From the NCBI GenBank assembly GCA_008729055.1, contig SDUX01000002.1, positions 1-64,000 of the forward strand: 64,000 nt of DNA, written 5' to 3'. Below are positions 21,201 through 32,458 of the stretch, piece by piece (the stretch's first letter is position 1; each line of letters starts with the position of its first letter). This stretch comes from Pyropia haitanensis. Lineage: Eukaryota > Rhodophyta > Bangiophyceae > Bangiales > Bangiaceae. A program made the translations under genes and the position numbers. The notes under the pieces are model-generated. The model was not told the DNA's origin, did no database searches, and saw only the letters and a program-made list of their open reading frames with translations.

Positions 21201-21569
21201 AGTGGCGGCGGGGAGTCGGCCGAGGTGGCGGCGGCGGCGGCGGCGGTGGCGGCGCCGCGGGCGGCAGCGACGTCGGTGGCTGCGTGTGGCCGCCCGCGAC
21301 GGCAGACACGGCCGCTGCGCTCGCGCTCGCGGCCGGAGCGGCGCTCGCGGCGCTCGCCCCCGCCCCCCACCTCGGTCCCGCCGTCGCCGCGGCGGTCGCG
21401 CCCGCCGCGGTGGGACGGCGGTGCAGACGCGGGCACCCCCCCCCGTGCTCAGTTGCGCAGTGCTCCTAAACCCGGGATCCACGTCAAACGGCTTCAAGGC
21501 TTGAAGCGCTTGAAGAAACCTAGAATTCTTTTGAAGCGCTCGCGCTTCAAGGTCCGCCGACCTGCCTAA
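20391..21569 (+). CDS. Hypothetical Ala/Gly-rich protein interrupted by a TIR element
   Basis: Within a GC-rich ORF of 392 codons, two stretches look genuinely protein-like: RDEARAIARLSAVLSRPA...EPLGRVWAAFDASRAG and YADALAVFDVYAEAAVVIARAGGAAVLVRLVEAV. Both are amphipathic-helical, reminiscent of a helical-repeat fold, but no family is recognised. Long Gly and Ala runs separate them. The ORF runs into the left terminal inverted repeat at 21455, so the natural C-terminus is probably lost. Coding-looking Ala/Pro sequence upstream (from about 19435) may belong to the same gene. It may equally be non-coding GC-repeat DNA. Confidence 0.35.
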
Positions 21570-22930
21570 ACGGCTGCGAATCAGACCTTGAATCGTGCGT
21601 TTAGAGCACTTAATCGAGAAACAACTACTGCACAGTACATGGTTAAGAGGGTGTGCCGATGCCTAAGCGAAGCAGCCCAGTCCTTTGCAAGTCGAGTGAA
21701 GTCTCCCGGGCAGTCCACCGGCAGCGCCCAGCCGCGCAAGAAAAGTCTCCCAAGCAACGGACAGCAGCCCGGGCCGAGGTCCGGTCCAGTTGCAGGGAAC
21801 GGCCACAGCCGCAGTATCCCCTCCAACGGGCCTACCACGCCGCCGCACCTCTCCGCCTCCCTGCCCCCTTCCCCCCTCACCAGTCGTGAGCGGGGCACCC
21901 TACCCACCTGGCGCAGACGTCGTGCACTGGGGCCGATGGCGGCGGCGGCTGCCGCACCTGTGCCGGTCCCCCTGCCGCCTTTCCTCCATACCGGCGGTGG
22001 GTGCGGCACCCGACCTGCTCGGGTCAAGCAATGCGTACGCGGGTAGTCGCCGTCACCTCTTTCGTTCCATGAACCCATCGTGCTGGCACTCTTCCACGTC
22101 GCAACGAAGGCAGACACCCCGACGGCGACGTGCGGTGGCGGCACGAGCACTTTCATGATCTTCTGCGGTGGTGTGCGTGGCGCTGTCGGTGCAGCAACGC
22201 CCCTTATGACGGGAGACGAGCGGAGGACACTGCGTCTACAGCAGCCGTCAGCGTTTCTGTCAACTGTGGAAAAAGCTAAAGAGGGAACATGGTCAAGACA
22301 GCGCGCCGCGAACTCGGAACATGTTCCCACCGTCATGAGGAGAGCGGCCACTGCGGGGACGACGCCACTTCTCATCACTGCTGCTGTGCATCGCCAGGCC
22401 TGGCGGTTCGTTTGTATTGTATACGCTAATTTGCAAATAACTGAGCAAAGACGCACCGGCACCGTCCGAGAGGCGTCTTGGACCCGACGGGAAAAGTTCA
22501 TGCATCGTCGTAACTGGCGTCTTTCAAGCCCCGAAAGAGGGACTTTGACGTCAGATCGACCTCTTTGGGGAGTCGTACTTCCCTTAACGAGGCCATTCAA
22601 GCGCTCTTCAAGGTCCGGTCCTGTCGCGAATCGCCAATGGGCGACCTTGAAAAACGCTTGAATTTCCTTGAAAAAGGTTTCCCTGCTCAATTTTCGCACT
22701 TTTTCTATACACCATTGTGTAGCTCTTCCTCTTGCGGTGCGTACCATGTGTCGTACGACTGAGAAAACGATGCAGGGGCAGAAGCATCAAGCATGTTCAA
22801 GCTCTGTACTAAGAGATCGGCGTTTCGAGCGCCTGAGGGCGGGGTCACGGGGGCTATAATTCAAGGTTTCTTCAAGCGCTTCAAGCCCGGAAGCCGCTTG
22901 ACGTGGATCCCGGGTTTGGGAGCACTGCGC
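21455..22930. mobile_element. 1.48-kb element with about 68-bp terminal inverted repeats
   Basis: The left end (21455-21522, GCGCAGTGCTCC...) is the reverse complement of the right end (about 22863-22930) at roughly nine of ten positions. Several CTTCAAG/CTTGAAG and AAGCGCTT words lie inside both ends and near 22592-22680, typical of subterminal transposase-binding repeats. If the real end is CAGTG (21458), the terminus resembles hAT-type ends, but no 8-bp target duplication is visible. The interior has no recognisable transposase; a 388-codon minus ORF (21581-22747) has no known motif. Most likely a non-autonomous element. Confidence 0.75.
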
Positions 22931-23073
22931 TGGGTGGCGGCGGGGCGTGTCGCGGCGGACGCGCCCCCCGTCGGAGGCACGGTCGCCGGCGGCGTCAGCG
23001 GCAGCGATGGCCACGCCGGCGCCGTCACCCCCTCTCCCCCGCCTCGCTCCCACCGTCCGGGCACCCCCCCGGG

Positions 23074-23181
23074 CCTGCTCGAGCCCGTCATTGCGCACAA
23101 CCTCTCCGAGGTGCTATCTGGCCGCGCCCCCCACCACGGCACCGGCCGCATCCACCGGGACATCCAGAGCGACAACACGCT
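23074..23181 (+). pseudogene. Protein kinase (STE20/PAK-like) catalytic-loop scrap
   Basis: In one plus-strand frame the sequence reads LEPVIAHNLSEVLSGRAPHH then GTGRIHRDIQSDNTLV. This matches the helix-E and catalytic-loop region of PAK/STE20 kinases (...E..IA.I..EVL.GL..LH...IHRDIKSDNIL), with Lys of HRDIK replaced by Gln. No glycine loop, DFG or other subdomains flank it. It is a small decayed fragment just beyond the right end of the TIR element. Confidence 0.55.
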
Positions 23182-23815
23182 TGTGACCCCAACCCCACCC
23201 TATCGACAGAACCCGTATCGAGGCCAGCGGCTGGCGGGTCAACCGTCGCACGGTGTAGGGGACGCCAGCACCAGAGGCGACCAACCGACCGCCCCCCCTG
23301 TCACTTAAATGACGAGGCGGCACTAAACCGGGGAGCCATGCCTCCCCAGCCCGCCGGCGGTGCTGCGGCGGTGATGACTGCTGCCGCAGCGGCACGTTGT
23401 GGGGCATGGTTGCAGGGACACAAAGAAGCCGAGGTTGACGAGTCGGCGGCCGAACAACTGGATGCCAATGCGGGGGACTCGCATGCGACGACGTTGCCGC
23501 CGCCTCTGGTGACGTGCTTGACGCGATGGCGCCAGCCAGCCCGGTGCGTGTGAATCCAGTTGACAGCCGCAACATGTGTGAACACATATGTAGCTTGCGT
23601 GCCCCTGACAGTCGAGCCGCAACGCGGCGAAGCTCGACCGCATACCCTACTTCCCACTCCCCACCAGCCGCCTACCAGCACCATCGCACTCACAGCCAGG
23701 GGAGCCCCCGCCAACACCGTCAAATACCTATACGGTGACGAGCTCCTCGGCCAATACCTTGTCCCCAGACATAGCGACGAATCAAACCCAGTCCACACTC
23801 AGCCAGCCTTCTAAA

Positions 23816-25658
23816 TTAGGTTGCGGGAACACCTAGCAAGTCATGCCGCGATAGCCGCAGCAGTGCTTCAGCCGCTAGACCTGCCTCCGCCCTGGCGCCA
23901 TCCGGGTCTGCCGCCACCGCAGATCGTACTGGCGGGGGCACGGCTGCCGACCGCACAGACTGCACCAACGCGCCGCTGCCTTCAGTCGCAATCGGGCGCG
24001 TTGGGACGATGGCATCGCTGCCGTGGCCTGTGCGCACACTTGCCCCAGACCTGTTGCGTGGATGCCGGGCCGGCGTCGCGGATGGCAGCGACGCCCGTCC
24101 TGCAGGCAAAGACGGCAATTTGGTGGGCAGCGTAGGCACGGGTGACTGTTGCACAGGCCCCGTCGCTCCCCGAGGCGATGGCGATGGCGACGGCATCGGC
24201 GGCGGCGGCGGCGGCAATGGCGGCGACGACGGCACCGGTGGCGTCGGCGGCAACTGCGGCGATGGCGGCAACGGCTGCGATGACGTCACCGGTGGCGGCG
24301 CCCGCGGACGAGGCGACGATCGTGGCGGGGGTGACGACCGGCGAGGAGGTGGCGGTGGAATCTGCGACGGCAGCGGCGGTGGGAGCAGTGACGGCGACAG
24401 CGACGGCGCGGCCGACGGCGGTGGCACCCCCCCTGACCCATTCGCAAGAGGAGGGCCATAGTATGCTGGCGTCAGTAGCATCCCCTGCGCGTACACACGT
24501 GGGTACGGAGGCTGGTGGTACTGGTCCACGGGAACTGACCCCACGTGCGCGAGCGCAGGCATCAGCACTCGAGGAGCGGACGCGCCTGCTGCGACGGCCG
24601 CAGCCACCGCAGGGGAAGGTGCCGCGGGTGCTACCAGCTGCAGGCTGACGCTTCCATACGGTGCTGTCGTCGTTGCAGCCGCAGCGTTGGCCGCCACAGC
24701 CGTGGCAGCAGCAGCAGCAGCTGCATGAGCAGAGTGTGCTGCGTGGGAAACCGCCGCCGCGACAGCCGCAGCCGATTGCGGAGGAGACAGCGGCAGCGGT
24801 GGGGGAAGCGGCAACAACGGCACGGCACCGCCGCTGCCGCTGCGGCGACGCTTACGAGCAACGGCCTCTGCCTCGACGGCCCGCTTCTGTCAACACGTGG
24901 ATTGAAATGAAAAGAATCAGCGGGTGTCGTCGACAGAGAGAAGTGAGACAACCATGGCAGGATTGTCGCGGCGGCATTGGGGAACAAATGCAAGGTGCGA
25001 GTGGCAAGAGGGGGGGGGACCGGTGGAGTAGCGATGAGAGACAGACGCGTAAGTGCCTGAGCGGTTCATCGTGACCGACTCTCACTTTGCGTACAGCCAT
25101 GCAACGACGGAAAGTGGTCTCTACATGCATCGTCCATGCACGCACCGGCCCGTCAAACACTCGCCTGTATGTCGATGTGTGCAAACTCGCTCGACTTGCG
25201 CACCTCCAGGCAATACACCACGAAGATGATGAACACAAAAGCGTCGCAAAACGTACTTGTGCACTGCGCTGGTTGGCCCACTTGCGCCCCGCCGCCACGC
25301 GCCGCGCACAATGTACCGAGCAGAAGCGCCCCGACCCGTACGTGCGGTCATGAGCGGTGCCACATGACTCGCAGGCGCTGGCGGGGGCAGGGGCGACCGG
25401 GGACCCTGCCGACGCAGCCACCACGGACGCCGCTGCCGCCGTACCACGGACAGGCGTCGTGCCGCGACCGGATGGGGGCGTCCTACCGCCGACGGCACTG
25501 CCTGGCATGCGCCGGGAAGGCTTCAGCGGGGGCCCCAAAGGGCGCGTCGCCGCCAACGTCGGGGCCACGGCGGCCTTGCCCTTGGTCGCCACCGGCGGCT
25601 GCTTCCGCGCCCGGAGAGATGGAGGGGGTGGCGAGGAGGAGGGAGAAGGTGTCACCAC
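23816..25658 (-). CDS. Two-exon protein with GSGRFC-type CX2CX13CX3C zinc finger and Pro-rich tail
   Basis: Exon 1 (25658-25257) and exon 2 (24886-23816) join in frame across a 370-bp GT-AG intron (24887-25256). The donor is GTACGT after the CAA codon, and the acceptor is GTTGACAG after a pyrimidine-rich tract. The joined product is about 490 residues. Exon 1 carries CESCGTAHDRTYGSGRFCSVHC, a compact Cys4 finger; exon 2 opens with KRAVEAEAVARKRRR, a basic segment usable as a nuclear localisation signal. An Ala-rich region and a long Pro/Ser-rich tail follow. The 5' end is uncertain: the frame opens with GTG and no upstream ATG was found, so a further exon is possible. A nuclear regulatory role is inferred only from the finger and the basic patch. 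Confidence 0.65.
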
Positions 25659-27214
25659 GGAGGAGGGGGGAGTGACGGCGGGGGGGTCAGTGGCTCTCGA
25701 AGCGGGTGCCTGCAGGCAGGTCCGGCAGCGGCCAGCGGCCCACAGGACCCACCATGCACAGGGAAGAGGGAAAAAAAGAGGGTCGTCGACGGTCAGATGT
25801 CGACACTACGACGCGACAGAAAAAAACAGCCTCGCTGGCTCTCGATGGACGCTCGAGACGCCGGCGCTGCTGCCGCTTCCGGATGACCATCAACCCAAAA
25901 AACAAAAGGGCGTCCCATATCTGGCACCACCACGCTCGCATACAGGCGGCCGGCCAGCCAACCAGGGTCATGACCGGCTCAACCCGTCGCATCATCAGCA
26001 CTGCGGCCAGGAGGTTGCCAGAGGGTATGACGCCATGCGACTGCACCCAAAGCCACGCGCTGCTGTTCGCCTCGTCCAAACTCATCACGCGCATCCCTCC
26101 CCTCCGACACGACGACCAACAGATCGACTGCATGACCCCCAGCTCTCTCCATCTCCCCCCTTCGTCACCGGAGTCCCGTCCAACCAGCAAACGTACAGCG
26201 CAGTCCTCCGCGGCCCCCGCAGGCTCTTGCCCCCGCGGGCAGGTCACGGGTGCGCCCATCCGTGGTGGTATCCCCCGCCAGGGTCGTTCCGCCGCGAGCC
26301 CCTACACGTCCCAACTGCACGCGCTGCTCCGGTGCGTAACGACCGCGCCAGGCGGCCCGGCGTCACACGTCGCCCGTCTCCTGGTTCCTTCGCGTCAGCG
26401 ATCGCGTCGACCAAACACCCGACCGTCAGCCGCACAGGGCGCACTAGCCACCAGCCCTAGTGCTCGCGATGAGCGCCCAACCGCCGGTCGCCACGGTAAA
26501 TGCCCCCACCCCGCCCCAACTGCGTGACCGACCACCACTACCACTACCACTACCACCACCACCACCACCACGACCACCACCACAGCCACCGCCACGGCCG
26601 ATGGTGGCGGCGGCGGCAGAGGTCGTGACGGCAGCACCTACCCCCCGCTGTGCCCCCCCTCCCACCTCCCACCACCACCGCGCAGTGGCAGCCGCCGACT
26701 CCCCTGTGCACTCGTGCTGACCACCCTCAACCCCCGCCCCCCCCCCAGGTGGCGACGCGTACGCCCCAATCTCCGCTGCCCGCGACGGCCACAATCGCGG
26801 GAGCAGTGGCCACCGGCACAGCGGCCCCCCACGCGCATGCGGCACGGAGGGTGGGGGGGGGGCAGCGCCTGCAAGCACCACACCTGGCGCATGTGGGTGA
26901 GCGGTGGCCGCGGCGGCGGGGGCAGAGGCGTCGGTGGCGGCCCGCGGGGCGTCTGGGTCAGGCAGTCCCCCCCAGACGACGGCGGCAAGGGGGGCCCAAT
27001 CACGCCCGTACGGTAGGGTTTCCGCGGCGGCAGGTCAGTTGTGCACACGTGCTGGCGGGCCACCGCGGGAGGTGCGCGGTCGAGCTCACGCGGGACTGGT
27101 CGAACAGAGGATACGACCGGTGCAACTCGTTCTGTATTCAGTTCATTCAATCACAGTACTTATTCTAGTACATTTGAATCAATTCTAGTAGTTTATCGAG
27201 AGATGACCCCCCCT
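25659..27214. other. Intergenic stretch with CACCAC/CCACTA microsatellite
   Basis: No gene is supported. A plus-strand CCACCA-type simple repeat lies at about 26528-26600, and C-rich patches follow. ORFs here are short-motif-free shadows. Confidence 0.4.
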
Positions 27215-27303
27215 GTTATCGAACCCTCCTCACGACCTCTGGGGAGGGGTTGGATAACATGTTATCCAACCCCCCCCCAGAGGTCGTGAGAGGGTTTGAT
27301 AAC
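27215..27303. repeat. 89-bp near-perfect palindrome (44-bp arms)
   Basis: The left arm (27215-27258, GTTATCGAACCC...GGATAAC) and right arm (27261-27303) are reverse complements apart from a few positions in the C run, with a 2-bp spacer. A further partial arm, GTTATCAAATCCCTC, follows at about 27319. It lies about 300-500 bp upstream of the phosphatase gene. A foldback MITE or replication-sensitive hairpin are both possible. Confidence 0.8.
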
Positions 27304-27796
27304 TGGATAACACCCCTTCTGTTATCAAATCCCTCTGGGGGGCGTTTGATCCCATGCGATCCGGCCCGCCGCCCCCCCCTCCCCCTCCCTACCCCCCCCC
27401 TCCCCCAACCCCCCCCCCGCCCCCCTGGCCCATCGATGTTGGTGGCGGGTGGCTGCTGGTTTCTGTGGGGAGGTTTTGCTCGCTGGTGGCCTACTTTCCG
27501 CGAACACACCGCACACCTGGTCACGTCCCACCTTCCTCCACTGCCTCCCCTACTGGCCGACTCCGTCGCCACTGCTGGTTGCGACGCTCTCACGTGGTCC
27601 CAGGATGCACGGCGCCCTTGGCTTTCTCACGTCGACAACGGGCGCCACCTTCCGTTGTGGCAGCCACGCCGGCAGCCGTGTGCAGCGACGACTTCCCTCC
27701 CAACCATCGCCTGCGCTCGCCGCCCGCCGTGGCAACGGTTGGCTCTTCGTTCCTCCCCTTGCCCAGCGTTCTGCTTCCTCTTCCTCAGCCTGGACG

Positions 27797-28378
27797 ATGT
27801 CTTCTTCCCCCGACAATGTAGGCGTCCTGTTTTTGTGTCTGGGCAATATCTGCCGCTCCCCCGCTGCTGAGGGCATGTTCCGCTCGCTCGTGTCGGCCGC
27901 CCCCCCCTCCCCGCTCCCTATTGTCATTGACTCTTGTGGCACTGGGGGGGGCTCTTCCAACTGGTGCACCCCGGGAGGGTACTCGTACCACGAAGGGGAT
28001 CCCCCAGACGGCCGCATGTCTTCCGCGGCCTCCGCCCGGGGGGTGACGCTGACGAGCCGCAGCCGCCCACTGACGGCGGCGGACTTTGCCGCCTTTGATT
28101 GGATCGTTGTCATGGACGGCGCCAACGAGCGTGAGGTGGCGCGCGCGGCGGCGGAATGGGGAGTGGATACCGCCGCCGCGCGGGCGCGGGTGGTGCGCAT
28201 GCTGGACTTTGTGCCGGGCGGAGCGCGTGGAAAGGCCGTGCCTGACCCCTACTACGGGGGCGCCAACGGGTTTGAGGTCGTGTTGGACATGCTGGAGAGT
28301 GCGGGGGGGGGGCTCCTGGCGCAGGTGCAGACGCTGGCAGCCGAGCGGGCGGCGGAGCGGACGGCCGGCAAGGCGTAG
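27797..28378 (+). CDS. Low-molecular-weight protein tyrosine phosphatase
   Basis: The start at ATG 27797 gives 193 residues. The frame is open upstream to 27449 and an ATG at 27605 would add an Arg/Ser-rich leader that could be a transit peptide, so the exact start is uncertain. The P-loop CLGNICRS (Cys14, Arg20) is the LMW-PTP signature: Cys attacks the phosphate and Arg binds it. The general acid is Asp150 in DPYYGG. It hydrolyses phosphotyrosine in proteins; sequence between (VIDSCGT, WIVVMDGANEREV) also fits the family. Length is slightly above the usual 155-165 because of an Ala-rich C-terminal tail. Confidence 0.93.
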   Translation: MSSSPDNVGVLFLCLGNICRSPAAEGMFRSLVSAAPPSPLPIVIDSCGTGGGSSNWCTPGGYSYHEGDPPDGRMSSAASARGVTLTSRSRPLTAADFAAFDWIVVMDGANEREVARAAAEWGVDTAAARARVVRMLDFVPGGARGKAVPDPYYGGANGFEVVLDMLESAGGGLLAQVQTLAAERAAERTAGKA

Positions 28379-28938
28379 CGCGTGTGTGGTCAGCAGCGGG
28401 ACGGAAAAGCTGGGGGGGTTGGTGGGGAGGGAGTTGTGGGAGGTGGCGGAGGGTGGTTGTTGCGAGCAACAAGAGCCTACAGCTGGCCAACTCTCCCGCC
28501 CCAGTCTAGTTCGCTGCCACCGCGCGCATTTCCGACGCGCCACGCGGTTCATGGCCTGGCCGGCAGAGAGGCGTCATGGGGTGAGGAAGACAAAGACCCC
28601 CATGCTCCCCAACCGGAAAGCACAACGCGATGCGCGCCAAGAATGGACGGCCACGGCCGGCGAGAGCAAAAGGCAGAGAAGCGATGACAAGGAGGACCCA
28701 CCGCACCGGGCTCATCCAAGAAAAGGGAAAAAAAAAAGGACAAGACAATACACAAGACGGAACAGGGACAAGACAAAAGAGGAGCGGCCCGGAGACGCAG
28801 GCTCCACACACACTACACCCCACTTGGCACACCACCCACCCCCGAGCCACCCACACACTCCGCTCCACCACGCGTGCCGCCCCCGGCCCCAACCACCCTC
28901 CCACACAAACCACGCCAGCCGCCCCTCCCCCCCGAGGC
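28379..28938. other. Intergenic stretch between convergent genes
   Basis: This is the shared 3' region of the plus-strand phosphatase and the minus-strand IF1-like gene. It is purine-rich near 28660-28790 and C-rich near 28850-28930. Nothing further recognised. Confidence 0.4.
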
Positions 28939-29276
28939 CTACTTGTCCTCCTTGATAGAAATCTCATCCCCCAGCTCGGCGAGCATGCCCAGCGCGCGGT
29001 CGCTCACGGTAATCCCGTGGGCCTCGAGCTGCGCCTTGAGGTCCGTCTTGGCCACCTTGGCCGTCTCCGCGGTGGGGCTCGCCGACGAGAGGGCAGACAG
29101 CTTGGCAGCGAGGGCGGCGAGCTTGGCCGTCTCTTGTTTGCGCACCCACATGTCCTCGTCGGCCTTCTCCTTGGCCTTGAGGTCGTTGAGGCCCGACAGG
29201 GGGCGGGCCGCCGCCGCCGGGGGGGAGGGGGGGGGGCGGCCCGCGCGAGCAGCCGGCCGGCGGCGGTGCGCAACAT
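28939..29276 (-). CDS. Mitochondrial ATPase inhibitor (IF1/IATP) family protein, frame break in a G run
   Basis: The C-terminal part reads LNDLKAKEKADEDMWVRKQE...LAALAAKLSAL, the charged helix with acidic-then-Lys/Gln heptads that characterises the F1-ATPase inhibitor IF1, which blocks ATP hydrolysis by mitochondrial F1Fo when the membrane potential falls. ATG at 29276 begins MLRTAAGRLLARAA, a good mitochondrial presequence, but in a different frame. The two frames meet in the run of Gs at 29219-29236, so a single-base homopolymer indel separates leader from mature protein. The extended C-terminal tail (LKAQLEAHGITVSDRALGML) is not part of classical IF1. The alternative is a real frameshift and an inactive gene. 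Confidence 0.7.
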
Positions 29277-29667
29277 GGTGACGGGGTGGGGAGGGGGGGG
29301 CAGGTGAAAAAAGACGGATACGGTCGGGCAGGGCGACGCTGCGCGAGGCCAGGGGCGTGATAGAGGCGGGAGGAGCAGAGCACTGGGGGCAGAGACGGGC
29401 ACGCAGCGGCGTGGCAGGGAGGGTTGCTGGACTGCAGGCGATGATCGGCAACGTCCAACGAGGGGAGTGTTGTGCGCGGGGCCAAGGCCTGGTGGTGGAC
29501 TGCCACGTGGCAATCACGTTTGGCGTTCTATGTGGAAGCGGCTTTAAAAAACCTCGGTTACACGCCAATTTGGCCAAATTTATCCAGTGTGGTCAAAGTC
29601 ATCGTGGCAGCTCTTCAGGTCCGGCATCGGCCGAGTGAGCGTCGTCAGTCCCCCCCCGCATACCAAC
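29277..29667. other. Short intergenic region between two minus-strand genes
   Basis: The upstream region of the IF1-like gene and the 3' region of the PKD/TIG gene meet here. No feature beyond moderately lower GC at 29500-29600 was seen. Confidence 0.4.
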
Positions 29668-32215
29668 CTACACAGACAGGTACTCAAAATCATGACCCTT
29701 CATCGTGGCGCCGCCCACGGACACAGCGACCTTGCCCTTGCCCGCCGGCATGACGCACGTGAGGCCGTCGCCCTCGACCTTGACTGCCGTGCACGCCTTG
29801 CCGCCCACCGCCACGGTCGGCGACGCGGGCAGGTTGTGGGCGGCGATAAAGACGCGGTAGCCGCCGTTGCGGGGCCCCCGGTTGGGGGTCACGCTCATGA
29901 CCATCACCCCACGCCCCGCGTCCGTGTCGTAGACGGGCCGGAGGACAACAATCTTGGCTTGCCGCACACGCGGCATCAGCAGGGCGCCATAGGGAGAGAC
30001 CGCGATGGACAGGCCACTGAAAGGCTTGACCAGCTTGACGCCACCGCCGCCGCCCACCAGCGAACCACCGCCAGACACAACCGCGGTGTGGACCGCACCT
30101 TCGCCCCCGCTGGCAAACTTGGAAAAGAACAGGTGGCCCTTGATCGCGCCGCCAAAGACGTTTGTCCGCATTTCCGCTATCCCATTAGTGGATGAGTCAA
30201 AGAGGGCGACGGGGCGGGTGTAGCCGGGCGCTTGTGCGTTTGGCTTGCGGTACGTGCACTCGCGCGCCGCGGCGCCGCCGGCACGCCCGCGGTTTCGGTT
30301 GGGGTGCCCATAGTAGCCGCCACCCTTGACCGACAGCAGCTTGTCGTTGCTGTCGCCATTGCCGCCAAACGGGGCGTCGTTGCCACCCCCACAGCCGGTC
30401 GAGACGTCCCCAAACCCGGCGTTCGCGCCATTATCCAGGATCCAATAGCTGCCGCTGCTGTGGCGTTCCAGGAAGAGGGCGTTGCGCAGACCAGAAGCCC
30501 ATACGCTCACGTCGCCGCCCGTCTGGACGGCGCTCCCGGGGTCATTATTGCTGTACGTGATGGCGCCGTTGAATGAGCCGCCCTTGGTACCCAGCGGCAC
30601 CCGCACGATCGCCCCCGACAGGGGCGACTCGGCGAGGCCGCCCGTCTTCTCCGCCACGACGCCCGCGTTGGTGACACCCCCTACCGGCAGCAGCATGTCC
30701 CCGTTCTGGTCGTACGCGGGGCGGCCGACGCTGTGGTCCCGCCGCGCCTGGACGGGCAGCCCCGTCACAACTTCCTTGGGGTCACCAAAGCACGCGCCGC
30801 CGCCGACAGACTTGACAGACAGCACCCGTCCGGCCTTCCAGTCCCCAGTCCTGAGCTCCCCCGTCGAAATGTACATGGTCGGCTGCTGGAAGTCGGTGTC
30901 GCGCGGGTTGAAGCTGACGCCCAGGATCTGGCCGCCCACCTTCTTGTCGCACCCCGCCGTGACGGTCAGGCTCACGTAGTTGACATCCAGCCGATGGATC
31001 CACCCGCCGGCCGTGCCCACGTACAGCCGCCGGTCGGGCCCCACCGCGACGGTGGTGCCCCCCCCCAGGTGGTAGGCACCCCCGCCCGGGGCCTTGAGCG
31101 TGTCCGTCGCCCACACCACGTCTTGCGGCGACGACGTGCTCTCCTCTGCGTACGTGTAGGTGAGGGCGTTGCTGGCTCCATTGACGGTGGTCACCACCAC
31201 CGGCGCCGGCCCCGGGCCGTCTGCTTCCGGGACGACCACGTTGATCGCGTCGGTCGAGGCGACGCCATTGACGTCGCCGAGGATCTTGGCGGCCTTGCCG
31301 CCCACGCTGACCTTTTCGCCCGGCAGGAAGCCGCTGCCCGACAGGGAGAGGGTGTTGCCGCCGCCCACGCCGCCGCCCGTCGAGCTCAGCGACTCGAGGA
31401 CGGGCAGGATGGAGCCGGCATTGTGGGAGAGGGCGCCCACCGAGGGGGTGGTGCTCATCACCAGCCGCGCCGCCCCCCCCCCGCCACGTAGGTCACTTGG
31501 ATGGAGTGGGCGCCGGCGGTGAGGTCCGCCGACCCCTTGGCCGCCCCGTTGAGGGTCACCCCCTTGCCGTCGACGGCCAGGCCCACCTTCCCGGCAGCGT
31601 CAAAGGAAAACGCCACCGCCCCCGCCGACGCCACGTTGAACGACCCGACGCAGCGGGCGGCCCACCCGCCCCCCCCCAGGGCACCCCAAACGAGCCGCGG
31701 CCGGGGAAGGACACGCCCTTGGCGCCCGCCGCAAAAGACGGCTTCCCCTTGGGTGCCAGCCCCGTCTCGCCCTCATAGTAGTAGCACCACACGCCCGACG
31801 ACTCCCCGTCAGTGATGCGTACGGTCGTGGTGGCCGCGTGGATGTCCCCCTTCCAGTCCTTGACCGTCAGCTTGACCGTGTGCGTGCCGAGCGGGAACAC
31901 GTAGGGCACCTTGATGTCCGCGCCGATAATCCGGTCGTCGTTGCCGGTGCTCCACGTGACCGCGATGAGGCCGCCGTAGCCTTCGTCCGCCCCCTCCCCG
32001 TCATTGTGGGTGTGGCTGGCCGAGCCGTCGAGGAGCACCTCGTGCTTGCCGTCCCCGTCCACGTCAATGACGGTGTAGCCGGCATCGCCGGGCACCGCGT
32101 GGGCGCCATCGTCCGCCTCGCCGGGCGGCGGCAGCTCCCCGGGCTGCACCCCAACCTCGGACGGGTCCAGGTCCTTGACCGCCGCCCCGCCCGCGAGGCG
32201 GTAACCGCCGCCGCC

Positions 32216-32253
<38 letters not shown>

Positions 32254-32358
32254 CGCGGGCGGCCGCGTGGTCGTGGCCCGCGTGGGCGAGCCGCCGGCCC
32301 CACCGGGCGGCGCCGAGCGGCGGAGCCCCGCGGGTGACCGCCGCCGCCGACAGCACAA

Positions 32359-32395
<37 letters not shown>

Positions 32396-32458
32396 AACCG
32401 CCGCCGCCGCCCGCGGGCGGCGGCGGCGGCGGCGGGCGGGCGGGCGGGGGGCGGCCAT
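29668..32458 (-). CDS. Secreted multidomain protein: PKD-like, PA14-like, two TIG domains and a beta-propeller
   Basis: ATG at 32458 starts MAAPRPPARRRRRRPR followed by a long Ala/Val/Leu stretch, a signal peptide or anchor. Next come a Gly run, a PKD-like fold (IDVDGDGKHEVLLDGSASH ... GTHTVKLTVKDWKG), a PA14-like segment around VWCYYYEGETGLAPKGKP, and a TIG/IPT domain (SLSGSGFLPGEKVSVGGKAA). A soluble glucose dehydrogenase-type propeller follows (GPDRRLYVGTAGGWIHRLD, YDQNGDMLLPVGGVTNAGV, WASGLRNALF), then a C-terminal TIG (VTPNRGPRNGGYRVFI). It probably acts at the cell surface or in the wall and binds or oxidises carbohydrate; the reaction is unknown. Two frame breaks fall in homopolymers (31669-31677 and 31473-31482); conserved sequence continues in the next frame after each, so I treat it as one gene. 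Confidence 0.8.

Noticed and set aside
21581..22747. 388-codon minus ORF inside the TIR element as a transposase
   Set aside because: No DDE/D-type acidic motifs, zinc-BED or other transposase signature; the composition is mixed and the start lies close to the terminal repeats.
26528..26600. CCACCA repeat as a coding His/Pro or Thr-rich region
   Set aside because: It is a simple microsatellite; neighbouring sequence has no protein-like features in the same frame.
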